Assembly (NCBI GenBank): GCA_947574135.1
Contig: CANPIM010000021.1
Span: forward strand, 1-51,512
Direction: 5' to 3'
Source: an uncultured Lachnospiraceae bacterium
GTDB lineage: Bacteria; Bacillota; Clostridia; Lachnospirales; Lachnospiraceae
Length of the DNA: 51,512 nt
The notes beneath the pieces were generated by a model. The model was given only the letters and a program-made list of their open reading frames with translations. It was not told the origin of the DNA and made no database searches. The position numbers were made by a program, and so were the translations under genes. Positions 41,075-49,619 of the stretch are shown one piece after another (the stretch's first letter is position 1; every line of letters begins with the position of its first letter).

Positions 41075-42040
41075 ATGGGTAAAATTTTAATTTCATCCTC
41101 ACATTTTGACACTCTATGCATGGATGCATGGAACCTGATAGAAGCCCGGGGCCACGAGGTCATCTATGATCCCAAGAGAGGCTTTCCCGCCTATACCTCG
41201 GAGGAACTAAAGGAGATCCTGCCGGATATTGACGGCACTCTCATCGGTCTGGACCACTATACGGAGGACTTATTTGCAGCAGCTCCCAAGTTAACGGCCG
41301 TGGCAAAATTCGGGGTGGGGGTGGACAATATTGACGTGGAAGCGGCTACCCGCCACGGCGTCTGGGTTATCAACGCCCCGGGCATTAATTCCAATTCTGT
41401 GGCAGAGCTCACGGTGGCCTTTATGCTGAATCTTCTGCGCTCCGTGGTTCCCCTCCATGAAAAAATGGCGCAGGGAACCTGGCAGCGCTTTATCGGCAGT
41501 GAGATCAAGGGAAAAACCGTGGGCCTCTTAGGCTTTGGGGCCATTGCCCGCTCTGTAGCAGAAAAGCTTAAGGCCTTTGACGCTCATGTCATTGCCTTTG
41601 ATTTATATCCCAACGAGGAGGCTGCCCGGCAGCTTAACGTCACGCTAACCACCATGGATGAGGTCATTGAGACCAGTGATATTGTGAGCATTCATATCCC
41701 GGCTACAGCCGAAAACCGCCATCTGTTCTGTGCCCAAATGTTTGCCCGCATGAAAAAGGGCGCCTATCTGGTAAATACTGCCCGGGGCGCCCTTGTAAGT
41801 CTGGCGGATTTAAGAGACGCCCTTCTCAGCGGGCAGCTGTCCGGGGCTGCCCTGGATGCCTTTGAGGAGGAGCCCCTGCCCATGGATTCCCCCATTTTCC
41901 AGTGTCCCAATGTAATTTTAACCCCACACACCGGCGCAGAGACCGCTGATTCCTACCGCCGGGTGGCTCTGGCTGCCTGTGAGTGCATCTGTGATGTGCT
42001 GGACGGGAAGGAACCCCGGTTTCATGTAAATTTCCTGTAA
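41075..42040 (+). CDS. D-2-hydroxyacid dehydrogenase (phosphoglycerate dehydrogenase-like)
   Basis: A 321-residue NAD(P)-dependent dehydrogenase. The nucleotide loop is GLLGFGAIARSVAEKL around residues 149-164; the catalytic trio is Arg in NTARGALVS, Glu in AFEEEPLP and His in LTPHTGAET. It interconverts 2-keto acids and D-2-hydroxyacids, for example glyoxylate/hydroxypyruvate or tartronate-type products. It lacks the C-terminal ACT domain of biosynthetic SerA. AAGGAG precedes the start. It ends the aldolase operon and is followed by a strong terminator. Together with the two lyase-type genes it suggests breakdown of a sugar acid or aromatic-derived keto acid; the substrate is not identifiable. 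Confidence 0.92.
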   Translation: MGKILISSSHFDTLCMDAWNLIEARGHEVIYDPKRGFPAYTSEELKEILPDIDGTLIGLDHYTEDLFAAAPKLTAVAKFGVGVDNIDVEAATRHGVWVINAPGINSNSVAELTVAFMLNLLRSVVPLHEKMAQGTWQRFIGSEIKGKTVGLLGFGAIARSVAEKLKAFDAHVIAFDLYPNEEAARQLNVTLTTMDEVIETSDIVSIHIPATAENRHLFCAQMFARMKKGAYLVNTARGALVSLADLRDALLSGQLSGAALDAFEEEPLPMDSPIFQCPNVILTPHTGAETADSYRRVALAACECICDVLDGKEPRFHVNFL

Positions 42041-42050
42041 AGCAAGACAG

Positions 42051-42090
42051 GGGAGCCGACGGCTTGTATCAGCCGCCGGCTCCCTTTTTT
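42051..42090 (+). terminator. Strong terminator after the aldolase operon
   Basis: GGGAGCCGACGGCT (42051-42064) pairs with AGCCGCCGGCTCCC (42071-42084), 13 of 14 positions, followed by TTTTTT (42085-42090). Confidence 0.93.
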
Positions 42091-42101
42091 GGCTTTCGCT
42101 T

Positions 42102-42941
42102 TTATCCCTTTACAGCCCCGGCCGTAAGGCCTGTAATAATATGGCGCTGCAGGAAAAACGAGATGATAATAATGGGCATGGTAATAATCACTGATGCCGC
42201 CATAATTCCACCCCAGTATACATTGGAATAGGAAATAAACTGGTAGATGGCAATAGGCAGGGTGGTGGTCCTGCTGGAACAGAGAATCAGAGCGAACGTA
42301 AAATTGTTCCAGGAGAAAATAAAGGCCAGGATTCCGGCCGTAAGTGTCCCCGGCGTGGACAGGGGCATCATGATCCTGCAAAAGGTTCCCATATTGGAGG
42401 CTCCGTCAATCTTGGCCGCTTCCTCCAGATCCCTGGGAATGGATTCAAAATACGGAATCATAATCCAGATAATGGTGGGAAGGGATACAATTAAATGATA
42501 AATAATTAACCAGGTGTAGGTACCCGTAAGCTTAAGCTTGGTAAACAGCAAATACCAAGGCACCAGGAAGGAAATAGCCGGCACAATGCGGATCATGAGG
42601 ATAATGCCAGAAAACAGATGCATTCTGCTTCGGCCAATGGCATAGGCTGCCGGGAGCCCTAAAAGCAAGGCCAGCATCGTGGATACAAAGCTTATGATAA
42701 AGCTGTTCGTCAGGGGCTTGAAAAAATCATAATCCACAAACACGCTGACATAGTTTTTAAAGGTCGGCACAAAGGAAAACAGCTTATCTACATTTAATAT
42801 ATCTGCATTCTTTTTAAAGGACGCCAGAATCATCCAGAAAAACGGAAACAAAACCACTGCCAATACCACTACAACAAACAAGTAGAACAGGGTGATACGT
42901 ATCATTTTTTGTCTTTTAGATCCAGCCATATTATCTAACAT
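42102..42941 (-). CDS. Carbohydrate ABC transporter permease, MalG type
   Basis: A 279-residue permease with six helices (first LFYLFVVVVLAVVLFPFFWMILA) and the EAA coupling loop LEEAAKIDGASNMGTFCRIMMPLS. It forms a channel with the MalF-type protein encoded upstream, whose stop codon shares one base with this start (TGATG). The ribosome site GGAGG lies 10 bases upstream inside the preceding gene. The ATPase is not encoded here, which is normal for MsmX-dependent CUT1 importers; the solute-binding gene is also absent, which is not normal. Confidence 0.93.
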   Translation of the reverse strand: MLDNMAGSKRQKMIRITLFYLFVVVVLAVVLFPFFWMILASFKKNADILNVDKLFSFVPTFKNYVSVFVDYDFFKPLTNSFIISFVSTMLALLLGLPAAYAIGRSRMHLFSGIILMIRIVPAISFLVPWYLLFTKLKLTGTYTWLIIYHLIVSLPTIIWIMIPYFESIPRDLEEAAKIDGASNMGTFCRIMMPLSTPGTLTAGILAFIFSWNNFTFALILCSSRTTTLPIAIYQFISYSNVYWGGIMAASVIITMPIIIISFFLQRHIITGLTAGAVKG

Positions 42942-43828
42942 CAAAAATCCACCTCCGTTTTACTCTTAAGCTTAATGGTAATGGCGGCAATGGACATAAC
43001 CACAAGGAAAAACAGCACCAGGGTCGCCCCGGACTGACCAAACTGCATAAACTCAAAGGCCTGGCGAAAGGAGAGAATATTCATGGTCTCCGTGGCAAAG
43101 CCGGGCCCTCCCTGGGTCATGGAATAGATAATGTCAAAGGTCTTTAGGGCATCTATAAGGCGCAGCAGTACAGCCGTAAAAATCGTCGGCCGAAGCAAGG
43201 GCAGCGTAATCCTGGTAAGAGTCTGCCACCGATTGGCCCCGTCAATCATGGCTGACTCAAAGGGATCCGTGGGAATGGAGGTCAATCCCGCCAGAATGAT
43301 CAGCATGACAAAGGGGGTCCACTGCCAGATATCCACTGCAATCAGGGAATACAGGGCAATACCTGTGTTTCCCAACCAGTCCATCTTAGGCCCTCCCATT
43401 CCCCGGATAACCGCATTGAGGATTCCGATATTGGGCTCATAGATAAGCTTCCAAACCATTCCAATGGCCACCGGCGTGGCCACCATGGGCAGTAAAAAAG
43501 CAGTTTTTACCAGGTTTTTCCCAAAAAATGTGCGGTTTAAATACAATGCAATGGAAATCCCCAGGATCACTTCCACAAAAAGTGCAAGAAATGCAAAGAG
43601 AAAGGTTCTAAAAACAGCAACCGGAAAGCGGCTCTCGCTAAAAAGCTTTACGTAATTCTGAAGCCCCACAAACTCCCATGGAATATTGGCAGACAGCCTC
43701 CAGGAATGGAAGCTCAGCACAAACGTATAGATAATGGGAAACAGCACCATTCCCAGCACAAACAGAATCGTCGGAATGGTAAACACATAGTGCAGTCTCT
43801 GATCCAGCCATTTTCCTATCCTATTCAC
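42941..43828 (-). CDS. Carbohydrate ABC transporter permease, MalF type
   Basis: A 295-residue permease starting with GTG at 43828, where GGAG lies 8 bases upstream; longer forms of the frame are rejected because they run over this ribosome site. Six helices and the coupling loop FESAMIDGANRWQTLTRITLPLL are visible. In CUT1 operons a solute-binding protein gene normally precedes MalF; here the upstream neighbour is a broken TIR-TPR gene, with only a hairpin between. The permease pair is therefore orphaned locally and may rely on a binding protein elsewhere or be non-functional. Confidence 0.92.
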   Translation of the reverse strand: MNRIGKWLDQRLHYVFTIPTILFVLGMVLFPIIYTFVLSFHSWRLSANIPWEFVGLQNYVKLFSESRFPVAVFRTFLFAFLALFVEVILGISIALYLNRTFFGKNLVKTAFLLPMVATPVAIGMVWKLIYEPNIGILNAVIRGMGGPKMDWLGNTGIALYSLIAVDIWQWTPFVMLIILAGLTSIPTDPFESAMIDGANRWQTLTRITLPLLRPTIFTAVLLRLIDALKTFDIIYSMTQGGPGFATETMNILSFRQAFEFMQFGQSGATLVLFFLVVMSIAAITIKLKSKTEVDF

Positions 43829-43878
43829 AGGCAACACTCCTTTCCAATCAAAACAGGCTCTTGACCTGACAAGCAAAT

Positions 43879-43924
43879 CAATGGCTGCCGCAGTGCTTTT
43901 ATGTCCGGACTACGGCAGCCATTG
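43879..43924 (-). terminator. Hairpin upstream of the malF-type gene
   Basis: A perfect 12-bp stem (43879-43890 with 43913-43924, core AATGGCTGCCG) with a 22-base loop. No proper T-run follows. It is strikingly like the livK-livH hairpin in place and in its AATGGCTGC core, as if it once separated a binding-protein gene from the permease genes. Confidence 0.6.
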
Positions 43925-43964
43925 TTCAATAAGCTCTACCTTTTTATCATTTCTATGCCATGAC

Positions 43965-46172
43965 CTATTTTTCCGAATCAAGCAATGCCTGGAACTCGGC
44001 ATTTTTCTTGTCCGCAAGAGCCTGGCCTTGCCTCTATACTTCCGGTATCCTCACACAGCTGTTGTCGCAGCTTGAAACTTTGCATATAAAAATCTTTGGC
44101 CTGGCCCAAATTTTCTTCCATCTGTCTGATCTTCCCCAGTCTGTAATAGCTGTAGGCCAGATCCCGCCGTGCCTCCAGGGTTCCTGCTTCTTTGTACAGC
44201 TGTCTGCTCACTTCCAGTACCTGCAGATAATATTTTTGCGCCTCCGTCAGATCTCCTTCGACCTCGCTGATTACTCCCAATCTGTGATAGCTGACAGCAA
44301 TACTTCGCTGCGCCTTTATGGTTCCGATTTCTTCATGCAGCTTTCTGTTTAGCTCCAGGGCCTTTAAATAGTATTCCCTTGCCTTAGCCAGCTCTCCCTG
44401 AGCCTGGGTGATATTCCCCAGGCTGTCATAGCCCAGAGACAAATCCTGTTGTGCGTCTGTGGTTTTGGTTTCTTCCCACAGCTGCCTGCGCAGTTTCAGA
44501 CTTTGCCGGTAATGCATTTCTGCCTCCGTAAGATTTCCCTCCACTCTGCTGATACCCCCCAGAAGGTTATGGATAAGGGCTACATCCCGTGTTGCCTCTG
44601 GGGTTTTCGTCTCTTCCCACACCTGTCTGCGCAACTCCAGGCTTTTCTGATAATAGTCCTTGGCCTCAGTAAGATTTCCTTCAGCCTGACTGATTTCACC
44701 CCGTTTACTATAGCCGAGGGAGAGCCCCTGTGCGGCCCCACCGTTTTCGTCTCCTGCCATAGCTTCCCATACAGCTCCAGAATTTGCAGGTAATAGTCCT
44801 TGGCCTCTGCCAGATTTCCCTGGGCTTTGCTGACATCGCCCAGTCCTTCATAGCTGTCAGCCAGATAATACTGCATCCCCTCCTCCCCATACACCTGGAG
44901 CAACTGCCGGCTCAGGGTCATCATTTGTTCATAGGCCTGTTTCCCATCCGCCAGGCTTGCCAAAGCACATTGGTAATTGCCCAAGTCATATAATGCCATT
45001 ACCAAACGCTCTCCATCCTCCTCTGTACCGGTCTTTTCATATCGCGCCCGCCAATGATCCACCAGGTGCTTCTGCCATTGTACGGCAGCAGAATAGTCCC
45101 TTGCCGTACCATCGCCGCTGCGAAGCATATCCACCAGCTTTTGCATGGCTTCAGGCACCTCATCCTTTGCCGCGCCGGTGATAAGGTCCAGGGCGCGCTT
45201 CCGGTCCACCTCCACGTCAATGCCGTTTAAGTAGGCAAGGCCCATAAAAAAGCTGTGCTCCGGATCACTGTGATTTTCCCGGAGAGCCAGCTTTTGCACT
45301 GCCTCCAACAGCGCGTCGGTAAATGCCCTTTCGTCGCTGGCACAGGCACAGGACGGAAGATCCGGAAACGAATCTTCCAGCTCCTCCCTGTCAGTGGAAA
45401 TCAGCTCCACCGGAAGGATCGGCTTCCCTGTCTTTTTCGCCTCCGGGTATTCCTTACACATGATGTAATTGCCCGGCTACACAATATTTGGCGTCACCAC
45501 CATGGTAAACAGGCTACACCGATTCATGGCGTCGGCAATGGCCTCGTTAAAATTCTCTCCCGGCACCAGAAATTCATCGTACCAGATGGCCATATCCTGA
45601 CATAATTTATTTTTATGGATCAACCGCATAAGCTCCTGGGCATATCTGCGGTCTTTTTTTCGGTAACTCAGAAACACATAGGCATCAAAGACTGCCCGCA
45701 CCTTCTCTGCCAATTCATCTCCCACCAGCACCGAGGTCAGAAACTTTTCCAGTTTTTCGGCATAGGGGAGCGCGGTGGGATCGGGATCCAGTCTGTTTAG
45801 CATTTGCAGATCGCCACATATTTTGTTGAATTCCGCCTCAAGCCCTTGCTCCTGCATCAGAGGAAGAACCGGAATATGGCGCTCCACGGCAAAGGGAAAC
45901 TCCACATCCCGCGCCCTGCTGGGCTGATAGAGAAACCGGGAGGTCACAGGAATGACGAAAAGCTGCATCTGTTCCAGCTCCTGTAAAAGCTCTTCCTCCT
46001 GGCAGGCTGCATCAGGTTCCCGATCATAGTAGATGGCACAATTTTGTATATTCAAAATATCCATCATTATTTCTTCCGAACATGCAGGCAGATCCGCCGG
46101 GTGGCCGGTAAGGTAGACCCTTGGTTTTCCCTGGGGGGTTGCGCTTCCTCTGGTACGATAGGCCAATTTCAT
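43965..46172 (-). pseudogene. TIR-domain/TPR-repeat protein, broken by a nonsense codon and frameshifts
   Basis: Originally about 730 residues. The ATG at 46172 follows AGGAGGA. An N-terminal alpha/beta region (about 1-140, possibly a degenerate first TIR-like domain) leads to a TIR domain starting DAYVFLSYRKKDRRYAQEL. In-frame TAG at 45477-45479 stops it after VVTPNIV, just before NYIMCKEYPEA, which would carry the TIR catalytic Glu. Beyond, a Sel1-like segment and six 47-residue TPR-type repeats (pattern G-N-L-T-E-A-K-x-Y-Y then L-W-E-E-T-K-T) follow. A missing base in the C4 run at 44736-44739 shifts the frame, and another shift near 44021-44035 precedes a restored end at TAG 43965. TIR-TPR proteins often act as NAD-consuming or signalling effectors; here the gene is decayed. 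Confidence 0.83.
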
Positions 46173-46449
46173 TGTGTTCTTCCTCCTGTATTATTTTTCT
46201 CTGTTAAAAAATTTAGGACTATTTCCTTTGAGCTGGTTCCATTTTACACTCGAAGGGCTTCAAAACCACACTGCCAGCCTTTGCTTCCCGGGCATTATGA
46301 TTGATGTACATCAGAAGCTGTTGTGCCTGATTTCCTCTGTGGACCACCTTTTCTTTACAGTTTATCACAGTAATGGCGGAACACACAATAAAAATTACAC
46401 TCACCATCATAGCAAAGTAAGCGAATCCTACCTGGCGGTTCCCCCGGCC

Positions 46450-46850
46450 GGCAGCGTCAATACCTTTGGTGATAAAAAGGAATTGTCCATTGACCCGCGG
46501 TTTTATTATTATCGGGCCGGACTGGTCAATCGGGACAGCTTCGATCCAGAGCTGGTACTGGATTGCCCCATGACAGCCAAAGGCGGCTATGAGGTCATGA
46601 TGAGGTTCCTGGAGCAACATGGACATCCGCCCAAAGCCATGTTTGTAGCCAGCGATTCTATTGCGCCAGGGATTATGATGGCCTTGCGGGAGAACCATCT
46701 TGGCGTCCCTGAGGATACGGGCATTGTTACCTTTAACAATACAGTTCTGTCAGAATTTTCCAACCCCCCTGACCTCTGTGGAACTGCATATGCAGGAAAA
46801 CGTTCGGGCGGCCGCCTTTTGTATGGAATTACTCTTAATTAAAATTATAA
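46450..46850 (+). pseudogene. LacI-family regulator remnant (C-terminal part only)
   Basis: The plus strand encodes the C-terminal half of a LacI/GalR regulator: SIDPRFYYYRAG, CPMTAKGGYEVMMRFLEQHG, PPKAMFVASDSIAPGIMMAL, VPEDTGIVTFNNTVLSEFSNP. The DNA-binding and first ligand-domain parts are missing. A further frameshift at the C6 run 46764-46769 separates this from LTSVELHMQENVRAAAFCMELLL in the next frame, which is the expected family ending. It is not expressed as a functional regulator. It may once have controlled the neighbouring sugar permeases, whose binding protein is also missing. The 5' breakpoint is near 46440-46490. Confidence 0.78.
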
Positions 46851-46854
46851 AAAG

Positions 46855-46888
46855 GACAGCCTGCCTCTATTTCAATAAGCAAGCTGTC
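46855..46888 (+). terminator. Hairpin after the LacI remnant
   Basis: GACAGCCTGC (46855-46864) pairs with GCAAGCTGTC (46879-46888), 9 of 10 positions. The following TATTTCATATTTT is T-rich but interrupted. Probably the old terminator of the LacI-family gene. Confidence 0.5.
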
Positions 46889-46969
46889 TATTTCATATTT
46901 TCCAGTAGCTCTAAATACTCATTCCTCTCCACTGGCAAGAATGGCCACATTTTTTTCTGCCTTTGATCC

Positions 46970-48661
46970 TCAAGCGCCCTTCCCGATCAAAACCTTCTTT
47001 CCGCAGAATGCAAATCCATACTTCCGGATTTTCTCCCCTGGAACTCCTTTCTCTACAAGTGCTGCCTCATATCTTTTCTCCTCGATCTGCCGAAGCGCCG
47101 CCTGTACCGTATCGGAAAGCTCCTTCTCATCCTCTGCATCCTGCACCTTGAACTCCAGAATGATTCCATCGTCTCCCTTCTTTGGTTCCAGCATCACATC
47201 ATACCGGCCAAAGCCACTCTCCCGGTTGGAGGTTACTGTATACCGGTCAGCAAGCTCCACCAGCAGGCCTAAGACAAAACCATGGTAGAAACGTTCTGGC
47301 TCTGTATCCTGGGAAGGTTTATTTCCAGGATCGAAAGAGCTGAATGTGGTGAGTGCTACCTTATTCATATAATAGTTCATAGCTTTTAAATCATCAAAAA
47401 GGAGCGCTTTGATGAAATCATCATAATTTTCATCCTCTTGTGAAAACCAACCCTGAATCATGTTCTTAAACATCCAACGCACTTCTCTGTTCGTCAAAAC
47501 CAGCGTATAATACCAGCAATCTTCCTCTTCTATATTCTCTACTTTTAGAACCTTCAGATAACCACTTGCAAGGAGAAGGCTCCAAACCGAATTTCTCTTT
47601 GTATGCAATTCTCCATACACAATCTGCTCATCTATTTCTACTCGTAGGGCCTCTCCTTTCATCAGACCCTCAAATTTTTGTTTCACCTCTCTGCTTCCCT
47701 CCCGGAGCAGCTTTCCCACCAGACTGTTGGAACTGGAATTGGCCCAATAAGCGGTAGCCTTTCCTGTATCCAGATAATTTAAAATGGACCAGGGGTTATA
47801 GATATCAGCCTGTTTTCCAAAGGTAAAGCCATCATACCAGCTTTTAACCTCCTGTTTCCGATCCGACATTCCATATTCATTTAGGGCGGCAAAAACCTCT
47901 CCCTCCGTAAACCCAAAACAATCCGCATACTCGTCCGAGGTCGTTGTTACGATCTTCAAATTGTTTAAGTCAGAAAAGATGGACTCCCGGCTCACTCTGG
48001 TGATTCCTGTCATAATCGCCCGGTCTAAATAGGGATTTGTCTTAAAGGTCGAGTTAAACATGCTCCTGGTAAAAGAAACCAGCTCCTCCCCATATCCATT
48101 CACATAGGCTTCCTGCATAGGCGTATCATACTCATCCAGGAGAATGATTACCTTCTTCCCATAATATTTATACAAATATCTGGAAAGGCGATGAAGTGCA
48201 ATGGTCGCCGTAGTCTCCCGCATATCCTCAGAAATGCTGCGATAATACTCCTTTTCTTCTGCAAGCAGGCTGTCGCTCTCGGTCAGGAAGCTGTAATCAT
48301 AATACAAATCTGAAAGAATCTGATTGATCCTTTGAACTGTTGATGGATAGTCTTTTTCTTTCACACCAGCAAAGGAAAGACTAATCACCGGATAGGTCCC
48401 CTGCAGCTCTCTGTATTTTTCATCCTCCCATATGGAAAGGCCCTGAAACAGTTCTCCCCGATTGGCATATTTTACGGAAAAGAACTGCTCTACCATGCTC
48501 ATGTTCAGCGTCTTTCCAAATCTCCTAGGGCGGGTAATCAGTGTTACACTATCCTTGTTCTCCCACCATTCCTTAATAAATTTTGTCTTATCCACATAGA
48601 AACAATGATCTTCTCTTATGTTTTCAAAGCTCTGCAGCCCAATTCCTACCGTTCGCACCAT
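46970..48661 (-). CDS. AAA-ATPase-like protein with PD-(D/E)XK nuclease domain (PF09820/PF08011 type)
   Basis: A 563-residue cytosolic protein of a family abundant in gut Clostridia and Bacteroidetes. The N-terminal AAA-like domain has a variant Walker A in TRPRRFGKTLNMSM (residues 43-56), where Arg-Arg replaces the usual small residues, and Walker B VIILLDEYDTP; a sensor-like GITRVSRESIFSDLNN follows. The C terminus carries the PD-(D/E)XK nuclease signature GFGRYDVML then GIILEFKV (Asp, Glu-x-Lys). The function of the family is not established; mobile or defence roles are suggested by copy number and accessory locations. The start is 8 bases after AAAGGGG. It stands alone, apparently intact, between a decayed LacI/TIR region and the tRNA-Gln island. 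Confidence 0.9.
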   Translation of the reverse strand: MVRTVGIGLQSFENIREDHCFYVDKTKFIKEWWENKDSVTLITRPRRFGKTLNMSMVEQFFSVKYANRGELFQGLSIWEDEKYRELQGTYPVISLSFAGVKEKDYPSTVQRINQILSDLYYDYSFLTESDSLLAEEKEYYRSISEDMRETTATIALHRLSRYLYKYYGKKVIILLDEYDTPMQEAYVNGYGEELVSFTRSMFNSTFKTNPYLDRAIMTGITRVSRESIFSDLNNLKIVTTTSDEYADCFGFTEGEVFAALNEYGMSDRKQEVKSWYDGFTFGKQADIYNPWSILNYLDTGKATAYWANSSSNSLVGKLLREGSREVKQKFEGLMKGEALRVEIDEQIVYGELHTKRNSVWSLLLASGYLKVLKVENIEEEDCWYYTLVLTNREVRWMFKNMIQGWFSQEDENYDDFIKALLFDDLKAMNYYMNKVALTTFSSFDPGNKPSQDTEPERFYHGFVLGLLVELADRYTVTSNRESGFGRYDVMLEPKKGDDGIILEFKVQDAEDEKELSDTVQAALRQIEEKRYEAALVEKGVPGEKIRKYGFAFCGKKVLIGKGA

Positions 48662-48911
48662 ATTTCTCGCCCCTTTCCCATTGCATTTATCTTACCATAA
48701 TTCTGATATACTATCCAATGACTTTTCACATTGCTCTACCATGAATTCCCTTTATAGCTTCATCTTGTAAGCCCACGCCTTTTCACTGGGTAACCGGTTC
48801 TCTCTTTGGACATTGCTGTCCACCATATGCAGAGTAGCTTCCTTCTCCTTCTCCTCACACAAACCATCCTCACACAACGAAAAAAGCCCGGAAAATTCCA
48901 CATTTCCAGGC

Positions 48912-48943
48912 AAAAAATCCCCCAACAGATCTCTCTGTCGGGG
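48912..48943 (-). terminator. Terminator of the tRNA remnant
   Basis: On the minus strand CCCCGACAGA pairs with TCTGTTGGGG (48920-48943, one wobble) around a four-base loop, followed by ATTTTTTG. It matches the terminator of the intact tRNA copy at 51420-51452. Confidence 0.75.
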
Positions 48944-48952
48944 TTTCGAAAG

Positions 48953-48999
48953 CAGGGCTACAAGGATTTGAACCTTGCAATGACTGAGTTAGAGTCCGT
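48953..48999 (-). pseudogene. tRNA-Gln 3'-half remnant
   Basis: Acceptor 3' strand (48954-48960), an intact T arm (48961-48977) and an anticodon arm (48983-48999) match the intact tRNA-Gln. The anticodon-loop triplet is CTA instead of CTG and the anticodon stem has a G-A mismatch. The 5' half (acceptor 5' strand and D arm) is absent, so a functional tRNA is not expected. Confidence 0.82.
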
Positions 49000-49055
49000 A
49001 ATATAAGCTCCAACTTACCGTGTAAAATCAACGGTTCCCGTAATTTATAATTGGA

Positions 49056-49080
49056 AATTGACCTATGAATTGACCTATCC
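49056..49080. repeat. Left paired direct repeat, integrase arm-site candidate
   Basis: Two tandem copies of AATTGACCTAT, 12 bp apart. The same 25-bp block occurs at 51270-51294 with one difference. Both lie inside the duplicated tRNA ends, 56 bp and 93 bp from them, in the same orientation, as arm-type integrase binding sites often do. Confidence 0.6.
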
Positions 49081-49121
49081 GTTTCAAGCCAATTCCATGT
49101 ACAGCAGCCGCATAAATCCAG

Positions 49122-49619
49122 TTATATTAATCCAACATGCTCCATTACAACATTGTATATTTTTTTGTCTAATCTAATAGCATTTGCGATCATCAAATCT
49201 AAACAGCTTTTTACCTCTGCTGCTTGGATAAAGCCTTTATCATAAGCGAGCATTAAAACACCTGCCGTACCAATATGTCTAATATTAAGCTGCTTTGCAA
49301 CACTCCTTCCTTTATGCTCATCCATTAACAAAAGATCTGCTTTTTGTTCATCGTACATAATGAGTGCTTCACTTTCTCCCTCATCCAGTCCGGTAACAGA
49401 GCGAAGCACATTTACGGACTTAATATTTTTCACCATAATAGTATGTAAAAAATCTAACGTTTTAATAACCTCTGCCTCATCTGCAAATTTTTTATTTTCC
49501 GTAAGTTCTCTATAAACCGCTTTTGGTATCAGTACAATTCCATAGAGCTTTTGTAGCAAATCTATCCTGTCTGCCTTTAACAGTGAAATTATGGGCGTCG
49601 TATCTGAAATAACTATCAT
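49122..49619 (-). CDS. PIN-domain toxin (DUF3368)
   Basis: A 165-residue PIN-fold ribonuclease-type protein. Acidic metal-binding positions are Asp6 in VISDTTPIISL, the Glu cluster in GLDEGESEALIMYD (residues 78-90) and Asp100 in LLLMDEHKGR, a complete PIN set. The DUF3368 subfamily is normally paired with a UPF0175 antitoxin, encoded immediately upstream with a 4-bp overlap. It would cleave RNA when freed. The locus is AT-rich and lies inside the tRNA-Gln-flanked element, where such modules act in maintenance or defence. Start ATG overlaps the antitoxin stop (ATGA). Confidence 0.9.
   Translation of the reverse strand: MIVISDTTPIISLLKADRIDLLQKLYGIVLIPKAVYRELTENKKFADEAEVIKTLDFLHTIMVKNIKSVNVLRSVTGLDEGESEALIMYDEQKADLLLMDEHKGRSVAKQLNIRHIGTAGVLMLAYDKGFIQAAEVKSCLDLMIANAIRLDKKIYNVVMEHVGLI

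Larger units (their letters stand above)
48882..48999. repeat. Left copy of the tRNA-Gln 3' end repeat (attachment-site candidate)
   Basis: About 118 bp that closely match 51388-51508 in the same orientation, covering the 3' half of a tRNA-Gln, its terminator and about 35 bp beyond. The two copies lie 2506 bp apart and bracket the integrase fragment. Duplication of a tRNA 3' end is the expected product of site-specific integration at a tRNA gene. Confidence 0.8.

Noticed and set aside
45477..45479. TAG in the TIR gene as a recoded sense codon
   Set aside because: TAG serves as the ordinary stop elsewhere in the window, for example at the end of mntA, and the same gene has frameshifts, so decay is simpler.
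46219..46698. Minus-strand open frame with a hydrophobic segment
   Set aside because: Half of it is antisense to the LacI remnant; the hydrophobic stretch is short and no ribosome site or family was found.
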